Part shown: positions 14,546 through 23,959 of the stretch, piece by piece | How positions within the stretch are numbered: the first letter of the stretch is position 1 | How the letters are laid out: every line of letters begins with the position of its first letter | The notes under the pieces: model-generated | The model's input: only the letters and a program-made list of their open reading frames with translations | What the model was told of the DNA's origin: nothing | Database searches by the model: none | Assembly (NCBI GenBank): GCA_020631735.1 | Contig: CM036225.1 | Location: 62,529,183-62,593,182, forward strand | Length of the DNA stretch: 64,000 nucleotides | Direction: 5' to 3' | Source of the DNA: Saccharum officinarum | Lineage: Eukaryota; Streptophyta; Magnoliopsida; Poales; Poaceae | Program-made: the position numbers and the translations under genes

Positions 14546-14944
14546 ATGTCCGACGCCCGCATTCATCATGGGAAGAAATCGGAAGAATCAGAAGAAATCG
14601 AAGATCGGAAGAAGCATCAGGAGATCAGGAGATCATCGAAGTGCTCTCACACTCCACTCCACTTCCATTCCACTCACACATACGCCATGAAGACATGATC
14701 TCAGAAGCCCTCTGAAGATCATCCACCGAATAGTAATACTCCACTTCCGTTGTATTACTCCACCACCCTGTAAATTAGAGAATAAGGGAAGACCTCGTGA
14801 TCTTCCTGAGCTTGTAAGGTAATCTCTAAGGTTTGTGGTAAGTGCTTGGGGTTTTCCGAAAGGGAAAGTCGTATGTAAGCTTACTCTATGGTAATGAATT
14901 AAGCTTTCCTGTTTTAATCCCTGTTTTCCTTTAAGCTCGTTCAT

Positions 14945-15211
14945 ATGGGGCGATATCTCTATGCTAGGGACCCTAGAGGAGAAACCTCTGCGTGTGTTGT
15001 TCTCGTGTTAGTCCTGGTAGTGGCGTTTGTAGAGAACCTTGTTTGCGCAGAGAAGTGTTCCCTTCGGGTGAAACTGCCTGGGGAGACGATAGAGCCTGAG
15101 TCCTGTGTGATCGTGGCTGGGGATAGCGAGGGAGAAGAACTGGTTGGCCCGGTTCTGAAGCGAGCTAGTGATGCATACGGTGAGTACCGAGTAGGACTGA
15201 CACAAGCATAG
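14945..15211 (+). CDS. conserved 88-codon ORF in the viral leader
   Basis: Starts MGRYLYARDPRGETS and contains a strongly hydrophobic stretch (ACVVLVLVLVVAFVENLV) at residues ~17-34, then an acidic, glycine-containing C-terminal half. An equivalent frame occurs in all five intergenic copies and is full length in four. That is notable because the long viral polyprotein frames all carry stops. The hydrophobic stretch could be a signal or membrane segment. It sits in the pregenomic leader, where caulimovirids normally have only short uORFs. It may be a real small membrane protein or a chance open frame in a young sequence; no similarity is recognised. Confidence 0.4.
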   Translation: MGRYLYARDPRGETSACVVLVLVLVVAFVENLVCAEKCSLRVKLPGETIEPESCVIVAGDSEGEELVGPVLKRASDAYGEYRVGLTQA

Positions 15212-15620
15212 TCTCACCACCGGCTGAATCTTTGGTCTCGCCAGCCTGCACAAGATCCTGAGAATATTTACTTCCGCATACTGCATATTCGCTAATCACG
15301 CGCACTCGTTAATCACGCACGAATTCATTCAGTCACTCATCCATCCACCACTCATGAAGTGCTCCGCATAGTATCTCGTATAGTGCCGAATAGTAGGCTA
15401 AATAGTAAAGCATTTGGGTGCCTGAGCCACTCGGGTGAAGTGCTCGTGCACTGTTCATATTCCGAATTTGAATAGTACCCGGTATTTTAAATAGTGCCAT
15501 GAATTTGAATAGTAGTCGCTAAATTTGAATAGTGCTATGAATAGTAATTCGCGAATTTTAAATTTGAATTTCGAGTTCGAGTTTTTTTTTTGCATCGGTT
15601 AGATCCCTGCTGTTTGGTAG

Positions 15621-15633
15621 TGGTATCGGAGCC
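15621..15633 (+). promoter_or_regulatory. tRNA-iMet-type primer-binding site, unit B right
   Basis: Reads TGGTATCGGAGCC, the same variant as in the left B unit and one base different from the unit A site. It lies 46 nt before the unit B ATG at 15680. Confidence 0.8.
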
Positions 15634-15679
15634 TGGTTAATAAAATTTGAATTTAAGGTATATATTAAAATTATTGATA

Positions 15680-18650
15680 ATGGATAATTTAGATTTAGAT
15701 AATGAAATAAAAAATTATGAACAAAAGTTAAGCAAAGTTCGTGATGAATACAAAAACTCTATGATATGTGAATGGAATGCTATTAGAGAGAAAGAAATAT
15801 ATTTTATACGAAAAATATATTATCTTAATAATATCAAGGAAGAAAGGAAGCTAGAGAATAAATATGTTGAATCACCTGTTGTGATAAAGGAACAGGAAGA
15901 TAAGGTGAATAAGAAGGAAGAAAAGAATAATAATATTAAAGAAGTTGTGTAGAATAATAGCTTAGATTGTACTACAAATGAAGATGTGGTGCAAAGTAGT
16001 AATACCGAATATATCATAAAAGAAGAAGAACAATTGGAAAGTAGTCAACAGTTTTTATTAGAAAGTTATGTAGAAGAAGAAGAAGATAATGTTCAAAGTT
16101 ATAATGATTTTATAAACTCCTTAGGTGATGAAGAATTATGCAATCTGGATAATGCTATAGAAGGATTAGATATAATCACTAATAATAATATTAATAGTCA
16201 AGCAGAAGCAAAAACTGAATTAATGGATCAAGAAAGCTGTAAGCATGACTGGATAAAAGGAAGAGATGACTATAATATAAAATGTATTTTCTGTATATAC
16301 TACCCTAGTCAAGAAAATAGATTTACATGTAGTAAATGCTTAAAGCAAGCTTGTATTTCATGCTTAAAAGAAAATAATCAGAAATGGAGATAAGAGGTAG
16401 AGTTAGAACCAGATGATAAAATATTAGCAAGTAGAGTCAGGAATTTAGAAAATAGAATAAATAATTTAGAAGCAGAAGTAGAAGAGTTAAGAACTAAGAT
16501 AGAACTTAATGAAGAAAGTAAGGCAGTAGAAAATATTACTGGTAATACTGAGCTTAGGGATCAAGCAATAACTACCAGAAAAAATGATAAGACTATACAA
16601 TTAAAAGATACCATAATATGCATTGGGAGCAAATATATAGTTAAGCTACCATTTAGAGAGATAGTAGGAATAAGAATACCTATAAAATTAAACTTAACTC
16701 CTACCGTCACTTATAAAATATTAGCATTGGTAGATACTGGTTGTACTAAGAATATTATACATGATAAATATTTTGCAAGATGTCCAGAAATAATTCATAC
16801 AATAGACCAAGATAAAGCAGAAATATCTACTGATATGTCTGGAATAAAAAGGCCTCATAATCAATTAGCTTATAATATTGAAATACAAATAAATAATACA
16901 AAATATATAATAGACGAAATTACAATAAGAGATCTATCTATGATAAATGTTGATATGTTATTAGGATTAAGATTTTTACAATATTCAGTACAAACAACGA
17001 TCATACATGAACAATGAATTACATTCATTCCTCATCAAGATAACATTCCATATATGACAGAGGTACGTAAATCTATAAATTCTAATTTAGAAATTGAAGA
17101 ATCTAAAAATTATAGAGATGAAGAGTTAGGAGAAAATATAGAAGAATTTCATATAGCAAATTCAAGTATAGAATGCATTAGTTTGCAGTCATTAGCACCA
17201 AATTGGTATAGAGATATAAAATCTAAAAAAGACATAGATAAAATAGTACAAAGATTAGAAGATATTCAAATAATTGGAGAAATACCAATAAAGCATTGGG
17301 ATAAGAATGGTATAGTTTGTAGAATTAATATAATAAACCCAAACTATATAATTAAGACTAGTCCTATAGAAGCAACACCTAAAGACAGAAGAATTTAAAA
17401 TGCATATAGAAGAACTACTAAAATTAGGAGCAATAAGAGAAAGCCAAAGTCCTCATAGATCAGCAGCATTTATAGTTAGAAATCATGCTGAAATAGCTAG
17501 AGGAAAATCAAGAATGGTTATTAATTATAAAAGACTAAATGATAATACTATAGAAGATGGATATAATATTCCAAATAAGCAAGAATGGATAAATAGGATA
17601 CAAGGATGTAAATATTTCTCAAAATTTGATTTAAAAGCTGGGTTTTGGCAAGTAAAAATGACAGAAGAATCAATAGAATGGACAGCTTTCACATGTCCTC
17701 AAGGTCATTTTGAATGGATAGTAATGCCTTTAGGATTAAAAAATGTCCCTGCTTTATTTCAAAGGAAAATGCAGAATATCTTTAATGAAAATCAAGAATT
17801 CATATTGGTCTATATTGATGATCTTTTAATCTTTTCAAAATCCTACAAGGAGCATATAGCTCATTTAGAAACATTTTTTAGAAAGGTAGAACAGCATGTG
17901 TTGATACTTTCTAAAAGAAAAATGGAAATATGCAAAGAAAAGATAAATTTTCTAGGTCATGAAATTGGAGACGGAAAAATTCATTTACAAGATCATATTG
18001 CAAAGAAAATTTTACAATTTCCTGATGTCATGAATGATAAAAAGACTCTACAACAATTCTTAGGAATAGTAAATTATGCTAGAAATTATATTGAGAATTT
18101 AGCAAAGCTAGCTGGTCCACTGTATGCAAAGTTAAGAAAAAATGGGCAAAAGCATTTTAACTCTGAAGACATAAAACTAGTAAGAAATATAAAAGAAAGG
18201 GTCAAAGATTTAAAACCCTTAGAGCTACCTTTGGATGATAATTATTTTATTATAGAGACAGATGCATCAGAATTAGGATGGGGTGCAATACTTAAACAAA
18301 AGCCGCACAAATACTCATCAAAGTTAGAAGAAAAAATATGTAGATATGCTTCAGGTAAATATAAGTTAAAAGCAATAAATAATGCAGATAGAGAAATCTT
18401 GGCTGTTATCAATGCAATAAATGCTTTTAGATTATACCTAGGATTCAAAGAGTTCACAGTAAAAACAGACTGTGAAGCCATATGCAAGTATTATAATAAA
18501 GTTAATAGTAAGAAAAGTTCAACTAGGAGATGGGTTTTATTCGAAGATATTATTACTGGAAATGGTTATAAAGTAATATTTGAGCATATAAAGGGTAAAG
18601 ATAATACCTTACCTGATATATTTTCAAGATCCTCTATTTTGCAGGAATGA
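15680..18650 (+). pseudogene. unit B polyprotein: Cys motif, protease, RT, RNase H
   Basis: Begins at ATG 15680 (MDNLDLDNEIKN). In order: a coiled-coil N-terminus resembling a segment of the unit A coat protein, an acidic region, CX2CX11CX2CX4CX2C at 16283-16363, an aspartic protease with DTG at 16733-16741, RT with SRMVINYKRLN, FDLKAGF and YIDD (17811-17822), and RNase H with TDAS near 18260 and a final DNTLPDIFSR block. It would mature capsid-packaged RNA into DNA. There is no movement or coat protein core, so it depends on unit A. Breaks: stops at 15950-15952, 16391-16393 and 17015-17017, and a 2-nt loss near 17390. The RT-RNase H part (17400-18650) is fully open. Confidence 0.85.
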
Positions 18651-19542
18651 AGAAAGGAACAAGCCCTGTCGGCGGTGAATATTTCAGTTTTGGAACTGAT
18701 AATAAATTAAGAATTTTCCCACCAAATACATTTAAATTTAAGCCACGAGACCATATTGTTTTAGATGAAATACAAGAATACATATTAGACAATTGCTGGT
18801 TTCAATATAATAATAAGAGAGAAGACAGAGGATATATGCTAGCAATACTAAATAGCTTAGCTGAATATTTTCATATGATCAATGGGAAGCTGCAGCCAAA
18901 AGAACTATCTGGGAATATGGAGAAAAAAACCCATATATGTTATATATAGGGAAAAAAACACCAGGAATATATATAACATTTGAATCAATCATAGCCCAAC
19001 AAGTAGAAAGAGAAAATGATGGAGGAGTATCATGAAAAAAATATACAGATATTGATCAAGCTCTTTCATATGCGAGAAGTATTTTGAGAATAAATTATTT
19101 CATAGAACCAGCAGCAAAAGACTATATTCAAAAATATAAAAGGGCAAAAGATGTGAAAATAAATTTGTCAGGAGTAAATATAAGAGAAGAAGGATCTTCA
19201 TGAATACCCACATATAAAGATGTTGTAAAAAAAGAGACAGAATTGTTGAATAATGAAATTATTGAGAAAAAGGTAAAAGAAAAGCTGGAAACAATAATTC
19301 CTCAGTTAAAGAAAAATATAATGGAAGAAGTCTTGCAGGAAGTAAGACATGAAATAAATGGGAAGTTTGAAGATATAAATCAAGATTACGAAGAAAATAT
19401 AAAGAGAGATTATGAAGAATATATAAAGAAAGACTATGAGTCAAAAATACAAATATCCGAGGATGATAATAATAATAATGATGACATGTTGGATGATCAC
19501 ATGTTAAACATCCGAGGTCATGGGCAACAGCCAGAATATTAG
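18647..19542 (+). pseudogene. unit B downstream ORF with viroplasmin-like segment
   Basis: ATG 18647 overlaps the polymerase stop (ATGA), suggesting coupled translation. The first ~85 codons are unrecognised. After a one-base slip in an A-run near 18925, a ~55-residue segment (18928-19090) shows the pattern of the caulimovirus viroplasmin / RNase H1 hybrid-binding fold: a YMLYIGKK-like strand, GIYITFES, then KKYTDIDQA. A long charged, probably coiled-coil tail follows and ends in a DDNNNNDD run. In caulimoviruses that domain is in the P6 transactivator/viroplasmin; the same role here is inference. Stops at 19033-19035 and 19201-19203 plus the slip break this copy. Confidence 0.55.
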
Positions 19543-19548
19543 ATGAAG

Positions 19549-21002
19549 TCAATATAGCTTCAATTCAATATATATAAAAGAATAGTCATTCCTTATGTTG
19601 ATAAGGTGTTATCAACAATTTGGCCGTGGGAAGATAATATAAGCATGCCTGTGATTTGATTTGATGTTTGCACATCTATCATTCGGGCGTGGAAGACTGA
19701 TCCAAAATATCACGTGAAGATAAGCCTGTCAGAGGACAGTGCAAAAGGAATATACAGTGACACTACTGTAGCCAGGACAATTATTGAAGACAGCAGCACC
19801 GTCCAGCTGTCCAGGCAACAGTACTAGAAGATAATTGAAGACGCAGCATCCTTATCCTCCAGAAGATAGAAGACTTCGACTCGAAGCAAGCCAGAGGATA
19901 AGCACAAAGGCACTCCAGAAGGCTCCACTGGGTCTTTAAAAGGAGATGTCCGACGCCCGCATTCATCATCGGAAGAATCAGAAGAAATCGAAGATCGGAA
20001 GAAGCATCAGGAGATCAGGAGATCATCGAAGTGCTCTCACACTCCACTCCACTTCCACTCCACTCACACATACGCCATGAAGACATGATCTCAGAAGCCC
20101 TCTGAAGATCATTCACCGAATAGTAATACTCCACTTCCGTTATATTACTCCACCACCCTATAAATTAGAGAATAAGGGAAGACCTCGTGATCTTCCTGAG
20201 CTTGTAAGGTAATCTCTAAGGTTTGTGGTAAGTGCTTGGGGTTTCCGAAAGGGAAAGCCGTATGTAAGCTTGCTCTGTGGTAATGAATTAAGCTTTCCTG
20301 TTTTAATCCCTCTTTTCCTTTAAGCTCGTTCATATGGGGCGATGTCTCTATGCTAGGGACCCTAGAGGAGAAACATCTGCGTGTGTTGTTCTCGTGTTAG
20401 CCCTGGTAGTGGCGTTTGTAGAGAACCTTGTTTGCGCAGAGAAGTGTTCCCTTCGGGTGGAACTGCCTGAGGAGACGATAGAGCCTGAGTCCTGTGTGAT
20501 CGTGGCTGGGGATAGCGAGGGAGAAGAACTGGTTGGCCCGGTTCTGAAGCGAGCTAGTGATGCATACGGTGAGTACCGAGTAGGACTGACACAAGCATAG
20601 TCTCACCACCGGCTGAATCTTTGGTCTCGCCAGCCTGCACAAGATCCTAGAATATTTACTTCCGCATACTGCATATTCGCTAATCACGCGCACTCGTTAA
20701 TCACGCACGAATTCATTCAGTCACTCATCCATCCACCACTCACGAAGTGCTCCGCATAGTGTCTCGTATAGTGCCGAATAGTAGGCTGAATAGTAAAGCA
20801 TTTGGGTGCCTGAGTCACTCGGGTGAAGTGCTCGTGCACTGTTCATATTCTGAATTTGAATAGTACCCGATATTTTGAATAGTGCCGTGAATTTAAATAG
20901 TAGCCGCTGAATTTGAATAGTGCTGTGAATAGTAACTCGTGAATTTTAAATTTGAATTTCGAGTTTGAGTTTTTTGCATCGGTTAGATCCTGCTGTTTGG
21001 TA

Positions 21003-21003
<1 letters not shown>
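19549..21003 (+). repeat. viral intergenic/leader region, copy 5
   Basis: Plus-strand copy that closes the array. It stops at TTTGGTAG, directly before where the primer-binding site would begin, and abuts (TA)n. It shares diagnostic changes with copy 1 at the opposite end of the array. Confidence 0.9.
20334..20600 (+). CDS. conserved leader ORF, copy 5
   Basis: Full-length 88-codon equivalent of the frame at 14945-15211. Confidence 0.3.
   Translation: MGRCLYARDPRGETSACVVLVLALVVAFVENLVCAEKCSLRVELPEETIEPESCVIVAGDSEGEELVGPVLKRASDAYGEYRVGLTQA

Positions 21004-21063
<60 letters not shown>
21004..21063. repeat. (TA)n microsatellite at right viral junction
   Basis: About 60 bp of pure TA repeats directly adjoining the right viral end, matching the longer run at 1440-1591. 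Confidence 0.95.
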
Positions 21064-21064
<1 letters not shown>

Positions 21065-21822
21065 TCTTTGCCGGTCCTTGTATTCTGTCTGGCCACACTG
21101 CCCCCCTCCTTTCTCATTTTGCTGGTTCCGTCACTGCAAGCAACCCCATGGCTTCATAGCACCAGCACCCCCTGCAATCAGGTTAGGAATTAGTATGCTT
21201 TCTTTGTAGTAAATTAGAATATATCATTCCTTCTTTTTATAGATCTTTCCCCATGCTTGCTCCGATTGGGAAAACAGAATCGGCCATCTTGGGGTTGTTC
21301 ACTGTCCAGTTCTTCCTCCTTCTTCTTCTTCTTTTTTTTTGAGGAGTGGGGTGGTTGAGGCATGTGCTGATGTGCATGCTGGCGGCTGTAGCCTGTACTG
21401 TATGCTGAGGCAGCCATCCACTGGGCCTCACCCTCTTCCTGCATCAGGTGGGGTTCATGGACAGAGAGGTAGGAGGAAGGTTGCCATCTCGTGCGTGTCT
21501 GATGGATCTTTGTGAGTCATGCCCTCTTTGTCTTCTTGCTTTTGCTTTCTTGGTCCTCATTATGGTTCTTGGTTTTCCTTGTGCCTGCTAGGGTAGAATT
21601 TTAATCGAATAAAGATTCTTTCGAGTAAAGGGGGTTAGATGCTTGATTCCACATCCAGCATTTCCCTTCCCTTTTTCTGTATATTATATAAAAAATGCCT
21701 TTTCTTATGGTTTGCATCCTCTTTGCCTCCCAAAAAAGCAACTGGATTCGATGCCTATTGGTTCTTGTGTTGGTGGGAACAGTAAGGCAGTGCAAATAAT
21801 GCAGAGGCGGTTGGTGCAATCT
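21064..21822. repeat. right arm of inverted duplication of host DNA
   Basis: Reverse-complement match of 697-1439 with no substitution found by eye. It ends at about 21822, where sequence switches to a Ty3/gypsy gag remnant. A long ORF starting at 21643 crosses this boundary and is therefore a chimera, not a gene. Confidence 0.85.
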
Positions 21823-22710
21823 TTGGTGGCGACCCGGAGAGGGGGGAGCAGAAGGTCGACGATCCCACGAGCTCCACCCGGGGCTCCAAGAGAAACAACC
21901 GCAAGAAGAAGAAAGGCCAGCAGGGCAAGCTCGAGGCCCCGGCCGATGAGCTCGTTGCTGCTATCGAGCACAAAAAGCCTCGTGGCCCCCCCCGGCGGGG
22001 GCGTCTTCGACAAAATGCTCAAAGAACCGTGTCCCTACCACAATGGACTTGCTAACCATAACCTCGAGGACTGTCATATGCTTCGTAGGTACTTTGGGGG
22101 TGCTGGCATCAAGAAGGACGACAAGAAGGAGGACCCTAAAAGCGACGACAAGGATGGGGAATTCCCCGAGATCCACGACTGCTTCATGATCTACGGAGGG
22201 CCCTCGACCCGCCTCTCGGCGCGCCAGCGCAAGCGAGAACGGCGCGAGGTTTTCTCCGTACAAACGGCAGTCCCCCGCTTCCTTGACTGGTCTGCGATGG
22301 CCATCACTTTCGACCGTGACGACCACCCAGACCACGTCCCCAACCTGGGAGTCTATCCGCTCATTGTTGACCCCGTCATCGCCAACACACGCCTCACCAA
22401 GGTGCTCATGGACGGCGGAAGCAGCCTCAACATCATCTACTCCTAGACCCTCGACCTTCTGGGGGTCGGGAGAGCGCGCCTCCAACCTAGCGTCGGGGGC
22501 TTCCACGGAGTCGTGCCAGGGAAACAGGCAGAACCCCTCGGATGGGTCGATCTGCCCGTTTGTTTTGGCACACCGGCCAACTTCCGAAAGGAGACTCTCA
22601 CTTTTGAAGTGGTCGGATTCCGTGGAACGTACCACGCTATCCTGGGATGCCCATGCTACGCCCGGTTCATGGCGATCCCGAACTACACCTACCTCAAGCT
22701 CAAAATGCCG
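21823..22710 (+). pseudogene. gypsy gag C-terminus and protease remnant
   Basis: The frame contains a gag-like block (EPCPYHNGLANHNLEDCH, about 22025-22085), then an acidic linker, SARQRKRERRE, and a retropepsin-like region with the LMDGGSSLNIIY active-site block near 22410. A TAG at 22444-22446 interrupts the frame; it continues with the usual flap and C-terminal region up to KLKMPG near 22710. There the sequence jumps to the integrase C-terminus, so RT, RNase H and the integrase core are absent. The 5' part of gag is also missing. Confidence 0.75.
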
Positions 22711-23032
22711 GGTCTTCTTAGTCTACGGACGGGACGCCCTCGACCAGCTCGAGGAAGCCCGAGATGTGGCTCTGTTGCATTCTGCCAGGTACCAGCAGGA
22801 TCTCCGACGCTACCACGACAGACACGTCCGCAAGCGTGACCTCAACGTCGACGACTTGGTGCTACGGCGGAACCAGAACACCAAGGGACGGCACAAGCTC
22901 ATGCCACCATGGGAAGGGTCGTACATCATCACAGAAGTACTAAAGCCGAGCACCTACAAGCTATCCAACGAGAAGGGCAAAATCCTCACCAACGCTTGGA
23001 ACATTGAACAGCTACGTCGCTTCTTTCCTTAA
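22711..23032 (+). pseudogene. gypsy integrase C-terminal remnant
   Basis: After the internal deletion the frame reads through a basic region (RYQQDLRRYHDRHVRKRDL), then a DLVLRRNQNTKGRHKL block and a PPWEGSYIITEVL block ending in NIEQLRRFFP. This is the usual C-terminal part of gypsy integrases, where the chain contacts DNA. The catalytic DDE core is missing. Confidence 0.75.
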
Positions 23033-23177
23033 AAAGCCTCGAGGCTCTGTATTTTCTTTTTCATCAATAAAGAATACAGCGATGTTCAAACTTTCGCTTT
23101 ACAGTGAGGAAGGATCGACTCTGCACTCCCAGAATCGACCCTCCCTCGGGGGCTACAAGGGGGGAACCCCCCAGTCC

Positions 23178-23669
23178 CCGAAAAAACTTATGCTCTTTTT
23201 TAAATTTAAGAACCGCTTCTTAGATCGACTTCGCTGCAAGAACACCCTAAGGTTCGAAAGGGCTCCCGAGTCAGGAGTATCACCTACGCCTCCGAGGCTA
23301 CGGTACCTCCACTCACCCCTTACGCCTTTTAGAGGTGCGACTTCACGCTAAGGAGATCTAAATAACGGTTCCTAACTTTGAAAAAGAACATACCCCCTGT
23401 CGCTTAGATCAGGCTCTCACACGCCGAAAAAACTTATGCTCTTTTTTAAATTTAAGAACCGCTTCTTAGATCGACTTCACTGCAAGAGCACCCTAAGGTT
23501 TGAAAGGGCTCCCGAGTCAGGAGTATCACCTACGCCTCCGAGGCTACGGTACCTCCACTCACCCCTTACGCCTTTTAGAGGTGCGACTTCACGCTAAGGA
23601 GATCTAAATAACGGTTCCTAACTTTGAAAAAGAATATATCCCCTGTCGCTTAGATCAGGCTCTCACACG
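23178..23669. repeat. 246-bp direct duplication downstream of pol
   Basis: Two tandem copies start with CCGAAAAAACTTATG at 23178 and 23424. A shorter, diverged part of the unit (GGCTACGGTACCTCCACTC) recurs near 23738. The repeat is noncoding. Confidence 0.85.
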
Positions 23670-23959
23670 ATTTACAAGGCCGCAACATCACCCTGAAGCT
23701 CGAGGGTGGTCGAGCCGTGAGATCACTTACGCCCCCGAGGCTACGGTACCTCCACTCGCTCCCTTACGCCAAAGGATGCAGCTGCGTGCTAAGTAAATCA
23801 CGCGAGAACACGATCCAAGCGATAAAGGGAAGAAAAGCTCGAATAAAACTAAATCAACCATGAACCGGTTTATGTTTCGAGTTTTTAGGCCTTCGAGGCC
23901 ACCACGATCAAAATTCAAAATGCTAACTTATTATATGGGCCTTCATGCCCAGATTTGGC

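Larger units (their letters stand above)
14147..15620 (+). repeat. viral intergenic/leader region, copy 4 (complete)
   Basis: The only internal copy complete on both sides. It starts where unit A and unit B downstream sequences become alike (TCAATATAGCTTCAA) and ends at the unit B primer-binding site. It carries the promoter-like region, a ~1.1-kb leader and the conserved leader ORF. Sharing one intergenic region between two different coding units is the main sign of two components of one virus. Confidence 0.9.

Noticed and set aside
3120..19500. CRISPR-like or phage-like systems, rRNA and tRNA genes
   Set aside because: No such arrays or genes are seen anywhere; the tRNA-like words are primer-binding sites only.
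21643..22446. A 267-codon ORF from 21643 as one gene
   Set aside because: It crosses the inverted-duplication boundary at about 21822. Only the part after that is gypsy gag/protease.
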